A stretch of DNA of 64,000 nt from Gilvimarinus japonicus (lineage in GTDB: Bacteria > Pseudomonadota > Gammaproteobacteria > Pseudomonadales > Cellvibrionaceae), in contig NZ_AP031500.1 in NCBI RefSeq assembly GCF_042847215.1, positions 1,612,001-1,676,000 of the forward strand, in the 5' to 3' direction. Each line of letters starts with the position of its first letter. Within the stretch, counting starts at the first letter, position 1. The notes under the pieces were generated by a model. It was not told the origin of the DNA. It searched no databases and saw nothing but the letters and a program-made list of their open reading frames with translations. This document shows positions 46,462 through 56,147 of this stretch, in pieces. The translations under genes and the position numbers were made by a program.

Positions 46462-48018
46462 ATGAATGCCATTGAACTGAGTGTGTTTGCCAGCCGCATG
46501 GCGTCTATTTGCGATGAGATGGGCGCGGTGCTTAAGTGCGCGGCATTTTCGCCCAACATTAAAGATCGTCTGGATTTTTCGTGCGCTTTGTTTGATGCCG
46601 ACGGCTTACTAAGCGCCCAGGCGGCGCACATCCCTGTGCACTTGGGCAGTATGGCCTACGCCATGGCCGATATCGTCAGCGCCGTCGAGTGGCGCGAGGA
46701 CGATATGCTGGTGGTGAATGACCCCTACTTAGGGGGGACTCATTTACCCGATGTTACTGTCATTGCGCCTGTTTTTTGCGCGGGAAGGTTAGTGGGCTTT
46801 GCTGCCAACCGCGCTCACCACGCCAATATTGGCGCTGCCAGCCCCGGCTCGATGCCTATATCTCGGCACTTAGAGGAAGAAGGTGAGATTATTCCCCCCA
46901 CGCCCTTGGTTATAAAAGGTGTTCCGGTCGAGGCGGTGTTAGCCCGCTTGTGCGGTACGGACCCAAAGGCGACCCACACAATTCAGGCGCGGGGTGACTT
47001 TGCCGCGCAAATCAGTGCGTGCCGGTTGGGGGTAGAGCGCTTACAGGCGCAAGTCTCGGCATTGGGCATTGCGCCTTACAGCGCGGCTTTAACGGCGCTC
47101 AATAATTACGCCGAGCGTTTAGCGCGTGCCGCGTTAGCCGAGATCCCCGCAGGGCGTTACTGCTATACCGACTATATGGATGACGACGGTTTGGGGCAGC
47201 GCGATATTGCCATTACTGTCAGCATTACCGTCACGGGCGATGCGGTAAACGTGGACTTTACGGGCACCGCAGAGCAAGTGCCCGGCAATATTAACTGTCC
47301 ATTGTCGGTTGCGGCGGCCGCCAGCTTTTATGTGTTGCGCTGTTTAATGCCCGAGCAAACACCGGCCTGCGCCGGCACCTTTAGGCCGATTGCTATTAGC
47401 GCGCCCGAGGGTAGTTTGGTGAACGCGCGCCGCCCGGCTGCGGTGGCCGCTGGCAATGTCGAAACCTCGACCCGCATGGTGGATGTGATGTTGGGCGCAC
47501 TCGCTGCCGCGCTGCCCGAGCGTATCCCCGCCGCCAGTACCGGCTCGATGAACAATATCGCCATGGGCGCCAATGCCACAACTGGCAGCGAGCGTTGGGA
47601 TTATTACGAAACCAACGGCGGCGGCATGGGCGCCGGCCAGCACGGCGGTGGCTGGTCGGGGGTGCAAACCCATATGACCAACACGTTAAATACGCCCATC
47701 GAGAGTTTAGAGAAACACTACCCAGTGCGCGTGACTCGCTATCAGTTGCGCCCCGGCTCAGGCGGAGCCGGGCAGCGTGCCGGTGGTGATGGTTTGCTTC
47801 GCGAGTACGAGTTTTTGGCGCCGGCGCAAGTTACGCTGCTTACCGAGCGCCGCCGTTATGCCCCGTGGGGTTTGGCGGGTGGACAGGCCGGTGAGTGTGG
47901 CGAAAACCGTTTAAATGGCGAGCTGCTGCCGGGCAAGATCGCCCTACATGTTACAGCGGGTGATCGGTTAACCCTGGCAAGTGCCGGTGGCGGCGGTTGG
48001 GGTAAACCGCAGCGCTAA
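46462..48018 (+). CDS. Hydantoinase B / oxoprolinase family protein
   Basis: A 518-residue protein of the HyuB family: NIKDRLDFSCALFDADG, NDPYLGGTHLPDVTVIAPVF, RAHHANIGAASPGSMP and the Gly-rich end GGAGQRAGGDG and GGGGWGKP. HyuB normally works with HyuA in ATP-dependent opening of hydantoin or 5-oxoproline rings. No hyuA is adjacent: argD lies upstream in the opposite direction. Either hyuA is elsewhere or the subunit has another role. The stop codon overlaps the start of hrpB by one base, indicating translational coupling between unrelated functions. Confidence 0.92.
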   Translation: MNAIELSVFASRMASICDEMGAVLKCAAFSPNIKDRLDFSCALFDADGLLSAQAAHIPVHLGSMAYAMADIVSAVEWREDDMLVVNDPYLGGTHLPDVTVIAPVFCAGRLVGFAANRAHHANIGAASPGSMPISRHLEEEGEIIPPTPLVIKGVPVEAVLARLCGTDPKATHTIQARGDFAAQISACRLGVERLQAQVSALGIAPYSAALTALNNYAERLARAALAEIPAGRYCYTDYMDDDGLGQRDIAITVSITVTGDAVNVDFTGTAEQVPGNINCPLSVAAAASFYVLRCLMPEQTPACAGTFRPIAISAPEGSLVNARRPAAVAAGNVETSTRMVDVMLGALAAALPERIPAASTGSMNNIAMGANATTGSERWDYYETNGGGMGAGQHGGGWSGVQTHMTNTLNTPIESLEKHYPVRVTRYQLRPGSGGAGQRAGGDGLLREYEFLAPAQVTLLTERRRYAPWGLAGGQAGECGENRLNGELLPGKIALHVTAGDRLTLASAGGGGWGKPQR

Positions 48019-50459
48019 TGGCTATCGATTACCCCACACTGCCGTTAACTGAATTGCGCCCCGCGTTTGCTGCCGCCATGGGCGCGGGCAGTCTGCTTTT
48101 AGAAGCCGAACCCGGTGCCGGTAAATCTACCTTGGCGCCTTTGTGGGCGCTAGAGCACATTGACGGCCAAGTATGGTTGATTCAGCCCAGGGTGCTGCCG
48201 GCTTTAACCTTGGCGCGCCGGCTGGCCGCGCTGCTGGGCGATGACGTCGGGCAAACCGTGGGTTATCAGGTGGCGTTTGATCGCCGGCAAAGCAAAGCGA
48301 CCCGACTGCTGATTATGACGCCGGGGATTTTGTTACAGCGTTTATTGGCCGACCCGGAGCTGAACGGGGTGGGTGCGGTGATGCTGGATGAGATTCACGA
48401 GCGCTCGGTCAACCAAGATACCGCGTGGGCACTGCTGCAAGAGAGCGCTCTTTTGCGTGAGGATTTACAGTTGGTGTTGATGTCGGCCACCCCCGATGCG
48501 GCGCTGCGCCAGCAAGTGGATACCTCTTTATACTCCCCGGGGCGCTGTTTTCCGGTCGAGCTAAGCTTTTGCCCGCCGCGCGAGGCCGGCCCCCGTGGCG
48601 AGCCATTGGCCGACCAACTGCTGCGCGCGCTGGCCACAAAAACAGACTGGCAAACGCGTACAGTATTGGTGTTTTTACCGGGCTGGCGCGCGATTGACGA
48701 CTGTAGGCAAGCCCTTAACCGGGCGTTTGCCGGGCATCCGGTGTATTGCCTGCACAGCCGGGTGGCGCGGCAAGAGCAGTTGTCCGCGCTGGACGCGACA
48801 TTGGGCCCACGCGTGATTCTGGCCACCAATATCGCCGAAACCTCGCTGACCATTGCCGATGTGACGCTGGTGATTGACTCTGGTCTTGCGCGAGAGCCCG
48901 CGTTTGAGCAGCGCACCTGTGTGACCCGGCTTGAGACACGACGCATATCCCGCGCCAGCGCCGAGCAGCGCCGGGGCCGTGCGGGCCGCGTACAGGCCGG
49001 TTTTTGTATTCGGCTGTGGCCCGAGTCCGAGGCGTTGGCGCCGCAAGCGTTGCCCGAAATTCGCCGCACTGATTATCTGCCGCTGGCCTTAAGACTCGCC
49101 CACTGGGGGACGCCGGCCGCGCAATTACCGTGGTTAGAGCCGCCCGGCCGCTTAGCCTTAACCCACGCGCAAACGCATTTGCAGCGCTGGCAGTTGTTGG
49201 ATGCCGACGGTGGCATTACCGCGCAGGGCGAACGGGTCGCTGCGCTGGGTACCCACCCGCGCATCGCCGCCTTGTTGTTGCAATTAGAGGATTCACTAAC
49301 CGACTACCCGTGGTTGTTGTTGCTGGCCCTGGCACTGCATTTTGATTTGCCCGCCGAGGCCACGCTGGAGCAGTGGTTAGCGGGTGCCGAGCTAGAGCTG
49401 CGGCGCAATAAACAGTGGCAACAGTTAAGTGGGCGTTGGCAGCAGACGCTCGGCGTTGCGGTTGCACCTAACGCCGCTGTGACGGCTTTATTGCCAGCTT
49501 TAGCGGGCCGGCTAGCGCAAGTGTTTGTCGATCGGGTTGCTCATCGGCGCGAGTCGGGGCGCTACCGAATTAACGCCGGTATTAGTGTGCAGTTAGCCGA
49601 TGTGGGCGAGTGGGCGTTGCTGTTGCAAGTGATGGCCCGTGGGCGCGAGCACGTGGGGGTGGGCCTGGCGATACAGTTAAGCCCTGCGCAAGTGCGCCAG
49701 CTGGCCAGCGCCGAGTCGAGTTTAGAGCAGCTGGGCAGTGGCAAACGCCGCCGCTGGGTCGAGCGCAGCCGTTTTAGAGTGGGCGGCCAATTAGTGGATG
49801 AAACCGAGCGAGCGCTAACCGACGCCGAGGTACCAGCGGCTATTTTGCAGTTTATTCGCAGCCAGGGGTTGGCGGGCGTCAGTTGGCCACCGGCGGCATT
49901 GAGCTTGCTTGTGCGCGCCCGCCTATTGCAAGCGCAAGGTGCGCTGAGCTTGCCGCCGCTTTCCGAGGCCGACTTACTTGAGCAGCTGGATGACTGGCTG
50001 GCGAGCTTTTTAAATGCCGAATCTGATTTAAACGAGCTGCCACTACTGGATGCATTGCGGTTTTATTTGGGGTTTGATGCCGCGCGGGATGTTAACCAGT
50101 GGCTGCCAGTCAGTGTCGAGCTGCCCAGCGGCCGGTCTGTGCTAGTAGATTACTTGGCGGCCACTGCGCCAGCCGAATGGCTGGCCGGCAGTGTAAATTG
50201 TGAGCCGCGTATTGCGGCTAAGCTGCAGGAGTTTTTTGGGGCACAAACCTTTGCGTTACCCGCTACTGGAATTCCCCTTGCCATTGAGCTGCTCTCGCCG
50301 GCGGGCCGGCCTTTGGCGGTTACGCGAGATTTGGCGTTTTTTTGGCGCGAAGTTTACCCCGAGGTGCGGCGCGAGGTGCGCGGCCGCTACGCCAAGCACC
50401 CGTGGCCCGAAGACCCGTTAACCCACCGGCCAACGGCGCTGGTAAAGCGTCGGCTGTAA
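48018..50459 (+). CDS. hrpB: ATP-dependent helicase HrpB
   Basis: An 813-residue DEAH/RHA family helicase. Motif I EPGAGKST (31-38), motif II DEIH, motif III SAT, and motif VI QRRGRAGR are present. The HA2/OB and HrpB C-terminal regions follow (HPWPEDP near the end). HrpB is a putative RNA helicase of unclear cellular role. The start ATG overlaps the hyuB stop (TAATG). A TonB receptor gene follows 66 bases downstream. Confidence 0.95.
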   Translation: MAIDYPTLPLTELRPAFAAAMGAGSLLLEAEPGAGKSTLAPLWALEHIDGQVWLIQPRVLPALTLARRLAALLGDDVGQTVGYQVAFDRRQSKATRLLIMTPGILLQRLLADPELNGVGAVMLDEIHERSVNQDTAWALLQESALLREDLQLVLMSATPDAALRQQVDTSLYSPGRCFPVELSFCPPREAGPRGEPLADQLLRALATKTDWQTRTVLVFLPGWRAIDDCRQALNRAFAGHPVYCLHSRVARQEQLSALDATLGPRVILATNIAETSLTIADVTLVIDSGLAREPAFEQRTCVTRLETRRISRASAEQRRGRAGRVQAGFCIRLWPESEALAPQALPEIRRTDYLPLALRLAHWGTPAAQLPWLEPPGRLALTHAQTHLQRWQLLDADGGITAQGERVAALGTHPRIAALLLQLEDSLTDYPWLLLLALALHFDLPAEATLEQWLAGAELELRRNKQWQQLSGRWQQTLGVAVAPNAAVTALLPALAGRLAQVFVDRVAHRRESGRYRINAGISVQLADVGEWALLLQVMARGREHVGVGLAIQLSPAQVRQLASAESSLEQLGSGKRRRWVERSRFRVGGQLVDETERALTDAEVPAAILQFIRSQGLAGVSWPPAALSLLVRARLLQAQGALSLPPLSEADLLEQLDDWLASFLNAESDLNELPLLDALRFYLGFDAARDVNQWLPVSVELPSGRSVLVDYLAATAPAEWLAGSVNCEPRIAAKLQEFFGAQTFALPATGIPLAIELLSPAGRPLAVTRDLAFFWREVYPEVRREVRGRYAKHPWPEDPLTHRPTALVKRRL

Positions 50460-50525
50460 AAGTCACCTTTACGTCGCCGCGCGATTAAACGATGCGGCAG
50501 GCAAATTGATTTTGGATACCAGTGT

Positions 50526-52583
50526 ATGAAACCAAGTGTCACCGGTTGGAAAAGTACGACTGCCGCCGCATTTATCGCCAACCTTTGTTTTGAGGGGGCC
50601 GCTGCGCAAGACAGCCCAGAGCCCGCCGCTGATCGCCCGCAGGAAATTGTAGTGGTGACATCGAATCGCGAGCCCAGTCGATGGTATAACGCCGCAGCGG
50701 CGGTGGATGTGGTTGCGGCGCGGGATCAGTTGCCGGGGTTTCGCTTCGACAGCGCAGAGTTGCTGGCGGGGTTGCCTGGCGTGCAAGCTGACAGTCGCGC
50801 CAACTTTGCCCAGGATACCCGTATTACTCTGCGAGGCTTTGGCGCCCGCTCGGCGTTTGGGGTGCGCGGCATTAATATGCGCATTGACGGCGTGCCGCTG
50901 ACCATGCCTGACGGGCAGAGCCAAACCTCCAGCATTGCGCTCGATGGGATTGACCGGGTTGAGGTGTTGCGCGGGCCAATGGCGAGTTTATACGGCAATG
51001 CCGCCGGCGGCACGATTGCATTTTTTAGCGCCCGACCAGAAGCCGATCAGCTGAGCGCAACAATAGCCGCAGGCGATGCCCGCCAGCGGCGCTATCAAGT
51101 GCGCGGCGAGTGGGCCGGCGAGCAGGCCGCTGCCCGGGTGCAGGCCAGCCAGTTTAGTACCGACGGTTTTCGCGAACACTCGAGTGCCGAGCGCAATCAG
51201 TTGGCAGGGCAGTGGTACTACCGCACCCAAAGCGATATCGAGCTATTGGTGCGGGTGGATATGAGCCGCGACCCGGATACCCAAGACCCGCAGGGGCTGA
51301 CCTACGAGCAGTGGCTTGAGGACGATGCCCAGGTGCACCCGGTAGCGCGTTTGTTTAAGCCGCGCAAATCCATCAATCATAAACAAGCGTCGCTTAGCGC
51401 ACGCCAGCCAACCTCATGGGGGAGCTGGCAGACGGCGGCTTGGTTGGGCACGCGTGATATCGAGCAGTTTTTAAGTTTTCCCGGCGACGACGAAAACAGC
51501 AGCGGCGCGGTGATCGATTTACACCGCGATTTTAGCGGCGCGAATATTCGCCTGGCCCGTCAGTTAGGCACTTTAGAGTGGTCGGCGGGGGTGGAGTTGG
51601 CGCAGATGCGCGATCGGCGCAAAGGCTTTGTCAATGAACAGGGCGTAGCGGGCGAGCTTAAACGCGACGAGCTCGGGCAGGTGCAAAACCGCGATCTGTA
51701 TAGCGCGCTGGTGTGGCAACCAAGCGATCGCTGGATGTTGCAGCTAGGCGGGCGTTACAACACTATAAGCTTTGATGTTGCCGATGACTTTATTCAGGGC
51801 AGCAACCCCAATGATTCGGGCTCGCTGCAGTTCTCCGAGCCAAGTGTAGCTTTTGGCGGCAGCTACGGGCAGGGCGCGTGGCGCGTGTTTGCCAGCGTAG
51901 GCGAGGGGTTTGAAACTCCCACTTTAACGGAAATGGCCTACCGCAATAACGGCACCGGCCTAAATACGGATTTACAGCCGTCCCAAAATCGTCAGGCAGA
52001 ATTTGGCTGGCGCCTGGAGCGCTCGGTCATTAATGCCAGTCTCACCGCTTTTATAGTGCGCAGCCGCGATGAGCTGGTGGTGGATCAGTCCAGCGGTGGC
52101 CGGACCACCTATCGCAACGGCGCCGACACTGAGCGCGAAGGTATTGAGGGGCAGCTACAGTGGCAGTTATCTCGCCATTGGGATTGGCGGCTGGGCGGTA
52201 CTCTTTTGAGTGCCGAGTACAGCGCCGGCCCCTACGCTGGATTGCGGCTGCCCGGTGTGGCAACTGAGAATGTGTATAGTCAGGTTGATTGGCGGCCACT
52301 GGCGGCGCCCCTTGAGTTGAGCTTGGCAACCCGGTATCGGGGTGATGTCGCGAGCTCCGATAGCAATAGCGAGATTGTGCCGGGAGCGGTGACATGGGAT
52401 TTGTCGATGCGCTCGGAGCGCCGCTGGGGGGTATGGGATGTTGTTTTTTGGGCAAAAGCCCGGAATCTGACCGATAAAAAGTACGTGGGCTCGGTTATTG
52501 TCAACCAAAGCCGTGGCCGAACCATTGAGCCGGCTCCGGGACGGCAGCTTGATGTGGGGGTGAATCTGAGCCACAGCTGGTAG
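50526..52583 (+). CDS. TonB-dependent receptor, siderophore/metal type size
   Basis: A 685-residue outer-membrane receptor. Signal peptide ends near GAAAQ. TonB box EIVVVTSN, plug motifs LAGLPGVQADSRANFAQD and ITLRGFGARSAFGVRG, and IDRVEVLRGPMASLYGNAAG are present. The barrel follows, ending VNLSHSW. Its size and plug suggest a ferric-siderophore or vitamin receptor rather than a polysaccharide one, but no ligand can be assigned. It is a different class from the 1,212-residue receptor at 11491. It may be co-transcribed with hrpB, 66 bases upstream. Confidence 0.93.
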   Translation: MKPSVTGWKSTTAAAFIANLCFEGAAAQDSPEPAADRPQEIVVVTSNREPSRWYNAAAAVDVVAARDQLPGFRFDSAELLAGLPGVQADSRANFAQDTRITLRGFGARSAFGVRGINMRIDGVPLTMPDGQSQTSSIALDGIDRVEVLRGPMASLYGNAAGGTIAFFSARPEADQLSATIAAGDARQRRYQVRGEWAGEQAAARVQASQFSTDGFREHSSAERNQLAGQWYYRTQSDIELLVRVDMSRDPDTQDPQGLTYEQWLEDDAQVHPVARLFKPRKSINHKQASLSARQPTSWGSWQTAAWLGTRDIEQFLSFPGDDENSSGAVIDLHRDFSGANIRLARQLGTLEWSAGVELAQMRDRRKGFVNEQGVAGELKRDELGQVQNRDLYSALVWQPSDRWMLQLGGRYNTISFDVADDFIQGSNPNDSGSLQFSEPSVAFGGSYGQGAWRVFASVGEGFETPTLTEMAYRNNGTGLNTDLQPSQNRQAEFGWRLERSVINASLTAFIVRSRDELVVDQSSGGRTTYRNGADTEREGIEGQLQWQLSRHWDWRLGGTLLSAEYSAGPYAGLRLPGVATENVYSQVDWRPLAAPLELSLATRYRGDVASSDSNSEIVPGAVTWDLSMRSERRWGVWDVVFWAKARNLTDKKYVGSVIVNQSRGRTIEPAPGRQLDVGVNLSHSW

Positions 52584-53031
52584 CGCTGTCATTGCGAGTC
52601 TGCAGTAAAAACCTCAATAAAGTGGTATTTTTTAGCGTCAAAAGCATAACTTTACCTATAAAGTGGCAATTAGTTGCCGCTTTGCCATCCCATTTACCGG
52701 CGGCTTGGGTTATGATAGAGGCCTGCTTGGTGGTTGGCTTTGTCAGTTTCCCCTTCAGTTGATGTTAAGTTAATGCTAGTTGCTTTAAGTTAACGTAAGG
52801 TCGGGTGCGGTAGCATCGGGTGTATTTGGATCGAATGCCGCGCTGCGGTAGAATAACCGGCTTGAACGATTATCTGGTTATACGAATTTTCGGTTCTCTC
52901 TCGATTTTGTAGGCTCTGGGCTCTTGGTCGATTAGGTTTAATCGCACAAGGGCTAGGTAATACCTTCAAGTCCACCAATCCAAAGGGTTTGCGCCCTGCG
53001 GATAGATCTAAACGAGGCAATGATTAGCATT
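52584..53031. other. 448-base gap between the TonB receptor gene and grxD
   Basis: No gene or RNA recognised. A possible -10 (TATGAT near 52711) lacks a convincing -35. The grxD promoter should be in this stretch. Confidence 0.4.
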
Positions 53032-53361
53032 ATGGATGTACTGGATACCATCAAACAGCAGCTTTCTGAAAACCCAGTGATTTTGTACATGAAGGGCTCG
53101 CCAAATGCGCCTCAATGTGGGTTTTCACAGCGTACCTCGCAAGCGGTAATGGGGTGCAATAAACGGTTTGCATACGTGGATATTTTGGCCAATCAAGATG
53201 TTCGCGAAGCTCTGAAGCAGTACGCCAATTGGCCTACTTATCCGCAGTTGTGGGTAAATGGTGAGTTGGTAGGCGGTTGCGATATCGTGACCGAGATGTA
53301 TGAGAATGGTGAACTTCAAGCGTTGATTGACGCCGCAGTACCCGCCGATTCTTCAGATTGA
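53032..53361 (+). CDS. grxD: Monothiol glutaredoxin Grx4
   Basis: A 109-residue glutaredoxin with the CGFS active site (C29) and the glutathione and Fe-S binding blocks YMKGSPNAP, WPTYPQLWVNGELVGGCDI. CGFS glutaredoxins carry [2Fe-2S] clusters and work in iron-sulfur delivery. The ATG at 53032 aligns with the start of Pseudomonas GrxD (MD..TIK.Q); an in-frame ATG at 53020 overlaps the GAGG sequence and is less likely. Confidence 0.96.
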   Translation: MDVLDTIKQQLSENPVILYMKGSPNAPQCGFSQRTSQAVMGCNKRFAYVDILANQDVREALKQYANWPTYPQLWVNGELVGGCDIVTEMYENGELQALIDAAVPADSSD

Positions 53362-53376
53362 TTCATGCTCCTGTTG

Positions 53377-53417
53377 GGGCAGTTCTCGTTCTCGGGGGCT
53401 GCCCATTTCTTTTTTTG
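53377..53417 (+). terminator. Terminator after grxD
   Basis: GGGCAG / CTGCCC stem with a 16-nt loop, followed by ATTTCT and T7. It lies 16 bases after the grxD stop. Confidence 0.55.
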
Positions 53418-53453
53418 CCCCCTTCGTTTTTACCGCTGCCTTGTTTGTTAAGG

Positions 53454-53870
53454 TTATAGGCTGCCTGTACTCTGCAGATACCACCATAGTATGCCAAGCC
53501 CGACCGCACCGATAATGCTGATGCCGATGAGTATAAGGCCGAGTGTGCGATGTGGTGCATCGACCACCTCTACCTCGCCGTCGGTACGCAACCAGTGCGC
53601 CATCCACGCGGTATTTTTTGATTTTAACAGGCGGATTTCCTGCTCTTTTAGGGCGCGTATCTGGCTCTCGTATTCACGCCATTGCTCGCCGTCCGATGCC
53701 TCGCGAAGCTGGTAAAGCTCGTCCAGTTTGTGGGTGAGGTCGGCGTGGGTTTTATCCAGTCTGGCGCTCAGCTCAGTGAGTCTTGTGTCGGCTTTGGGGT
53801 CCAATGTGGTGTCTCGTTGTTGCGCTAGCTTGTTGTCTGGGTGGCCTGCGTTGTAACGCGGTGGCGCCAA
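53454..53870 (-). CDS. Small protein with coiled coil and C-terminal membrane helix
   Basis: Up to 138 residues. A charged coiled coil (about 25-85: LSARLDKTHADLTHKLDELY, YESQIRALKEQEIRLL) is followed by one hydrophobic segment near the end (LGLILIGISIIGAVGLGILWW), suggesting tail anchoring in the inner membrane. No ATG exists before the coiled coil; TTG at 53870 or at 53804 are candidates, neither with a strong ribosome site. It is convergent with grxD and divergent from the acyltransferase gene. Family not recognised. Confidence 0.55.
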   Translation of the reverse strand: MAPPRYNAGHPDNKLAQQRDTTLDPKADTRLTELSARLDKTHADLTHKLDELYQLREASDGEQWREYESQIRALKEQEIRLLKSKNTAWMAHWLRTDGEVEVVDAPHRTLGLILIGISIIGAVGLGILWWYLQSTGSL

Positions 53871-53930
53871 GGTATTTGCGTAAATACCCTAACAGATTGC
53901 CATAGAATAATCACAAGATGTGACTGCTCT

Positions 53931-53939
53931 TGTTATAAT
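53931..53939 (+). promoter_or_regulatory. Extended -10 promoter before lpxL
   Basis: TGTTATAAT forms an extended -10 with a perfect TATAAT (53934-53939), 52 bases before the acyltransferase start. The -35 region is weak (TCACAA), as is common for extended -10 promoters. Confidence 0.6.
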
Positions 53940-53990
53940 CGCGCCACTTTACTGCTGGTTACTGGCCGGCCGCTACGGAGTAATTGCGCG

Positions 53991-54935
53991 ATGACCCAAA
54001 AACAACACGATGCTCGGACGAGTTTAGCAGGCTTTGCGCACCCTCGTTATTGGGTGACATGGTTAGCGTTGGGTGTTTTTGTGTTGGTGGCGCACCTGCC
54101 TTGGCCAGTTGCGCGCAAACTGGGGGAGTGGTTGGGGGCGTTGCTGCATCGCTTTGCCGGCTCGCGCCGGGAAATCGCCCGGGTTAACGTCAAGCTGTGT
54201 TTTCCCCAGTTGTCCGATACCGAAAGCGAGCAATTGGTGCGCGATATCTTGCGCAACGTCGGGCTGAGCTTTGTCGAAACTGCGATCGCCCTATGGGGGC
54301 CGGATCGTAAATTTGCGGGCCGCTACACCCTAAAGGGACTAGAGATTCTTCATCGGCTGCAAAATGAAGGCAAGGGCGTGCTCTTGCTGGGCGGGCATTA
54401 TTCTACGTTGGATGTGGCCGGGCGTATTATGGGCCTGAATATCGAGTGCGATATGATTTACCGGGTAGATCGTAACCCGTTGTTGGCGGCGGCAATGGCT
54501 CGCGCCCGCGAAAGTTATTCGGGCGGCACAATTCCCCGCGATGAGGTGCGCCAGCTGGTTAAAAATTTACGCAAGAATCACCGTATTTGGTACGCGCCCG
54601 ATCAAGATTACGGTGTGCAAAACACCGTGTTTGCGCCTTTTTTTGGTATTCAGGCTGCGACGGTAACCGCGACGGCGAGGATGGCGCAAATGGGCCGCGC
54701 TGTGGTGGTGCCCTTTGAGCACTATCGCGATGATGCCGGCGTGTATCATGTTGAGCTGAAAGAGCCGCTGGAGAATTTCCCAAGCGGCGATGACGTTGCC
54801 GATGCGAGCGCCGTCAATGCGGTCGTGGAGTCTGTGGTGCGGCGCCACCCGGCGCAATATTTATGGGTGCACCGGCGATTCAAAACCCGACCGGAGGGGG
54901 AGGCGTCACCTTACGCTCCGCGCAGAAAGAAATAG
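53991..54935 (+). CDS. Lipid A biosynthesis acyltransferase (LpxL/HtrB family)
   Basis: A 314-residue inner-membrane protein. A hydrophobic N-terminal helix (YWVTWLALGVFVLVAHLPW) anchors the enzyme. The catalytic H-x4-D is GGHYSTLD, and YRVDRNPLL and DQDYG are conserved in LpxL/LpxM enzymes. It transfers a secondary acyl chain to lipid A. LpxL versus LpxM cannot be separated by eye. The ATG at 53991 has CGGAG upstream and an extended -10 promoter; the longer in-frame start at 53841 crosses that promoter and is rejected. Confidence 0.92.
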   Translation: MTQKQHDARTSLAGFAHPRYWVTWLALGVFVLVAHLPWPVARKLGEWLGALLHRFAGSRREIARVNVKLCFPQLSDTESEQLVRDILRNVGLSFVETAIALWGPDRKFAGRYTLKGLEILHRLQNEGKGVLLLGGHYSTLDVAGRIMGLNIECDMIYRVDRNPLLAAAMARARESYSGGTIPRDEVRQLVKNLRKNHRIWYAPDQDYGVQNTVFAPFFGIQAATVTATARMAQMGRAVVVPFEHYRDDAGVYHVELKEPLENFPSGDDVADASAVNAVVESVVRRHPAQYLWVHRRFKTRPEGEASPYAPRRKK

Positions 54936-54992
54936 CAGGTATAACAGGGTACACTTAGGTAACCGTTGGCTCATTCGAATGGAGTAAAAAGT

Positions 54993-55946
54993 ATGCTAAG
55001 AATGTTCGATATTCAGGGCGCAAAATTGCGGGATCAAAACGTTGACCCCGACAACGTTAAGGCCGCCATGGGGACGGCGATATGGATTGATGCGGCAGAG
55101 CCTACGGAAGACGAACGTGATGAGCTGAATAAATTTTTACGTGCCGAGCTGCCCGAGTCGGACGACGTTGAAGAGATTGAGTTCTCGGCGCGTTATTTTC
55201 AGGATAATGCTGGTATTCATGTCCACTCGCTGTTTTTGTCGCCCACCGAGGGGCGCCACTCGACTACCACGGTCGCTTTTATTTTGCAGGATAAGCGCCT
55301 GATCACTCTGCGTGACGGCGAGTTGGCTGATTTTAGGTTGTTGCGGATGCGCGCCCGGCGCGGCCAGGTGCAGGCGCATTCGCCACAAGATTTGCTGATT
55401 ACGATGTTTGAGCAAAAGGTCGAGAACCTTGCTGACGTACTGGAGGACATCCATCGCAAACTCGAGGACGTTAGCCACACTGTGCTGGAAGATGACGATG
55501 CCGACCTCGAGGATGCGATTGATCGCCTGGCCAAGCTTGAGGACAGTAACGGTAAAATTCGCCTGTGCTTGATGGATACGCAGCGGTCGATTTCATTTTT
55601 GCAGCGCCATCTGCGCGAGCATTTTGAGCTGCAAGAGACCGCCCGTGAGATTAAGCGCGATGTGGATACGCTCATGTCGCACACGGCATTTTTGTTCGAC
55701 AAAATTAACTTTTTGATGGATTCGACTCAGGGTTTTATCAATATCGAGCAAAACCAGATTATTAAAACCTTCTCGATTGCCGCGGTTATTTTCCTGCCAC
55801 CTACGGTGGTGGCAAGTTTCTACGGGATGAATTTTGAGTTTATTCCCGGCTTGCATTGGGAGTGGGGCTACTTAACGGGCACCGCGGTTATGCTGGCATC
55901 GGCGATTGCGCCCCTGTGGTATTTTAAGCGTAAAGATTGGCTCTAG
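54993..55946 (+). CDS. CorA-family metal ion transporter
   Basis: A 317-residue protein. A soluble N-terminal domain and long helix lead to two C-terminal membrane helices (FSIAAVIFLPPTVVASFYG and WGYLTGTAVMLASAIAPLWY). The pore motif YGMN with FEF following is intact. It moves Mg2+, or Zn2+/Co2+ in some relatives, across the inner membrane as a pentamer. GGAG lies eight bases before the ATG at 54993. It is followed by purC after 201 bases, probably its own transcript. Confidence 0.93.
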   Translation: MLRMFDIQGAKLRDQNVDPDNVKAAMGTAIWIDAAEPTEDERDELNKFLRAELPESDDVEEIEFSARYFQDNAGIHVHSLFLSPTEGRHSTTTVAFILQDKRLITLRDGELADFRLLRMRARRGQVQAHSPQDLLITMFEQKVENLADVLEDIHRKLEDVSHTVLEDDDADLEDAIDRLAKLEDSNGKIRLCLMDTQRSISFLQRHLREHFELQETAREIKRDVDTLMSHTAFLFDKINFLMDSTQGFINIEQNQIIKTFSIAAVIFLPPTVVASFYGMNFEFIPGLHWEWGYLTGTAVMLASAIAPLWYFKRKDWL

Positions 55947-56147
55947 GCCCTAGTGTTAGCTGTGGCGGCCCAATGGGCTGCTGACTGGTCAATGGTTGCC
56001 CTCTGACTGTTCTGGCAGGGTGCGGGCTAAAACTTGTCGCAAAAATACCCGCCTGTTGCCGCAAAAGCGTGCCACAGGCGGGTGAATCTGCTAATATCGC
56101 CGGTTTTTCTCTTCCCCCTAAATTTTCGTATTGAAAGGGCTTTGCTT

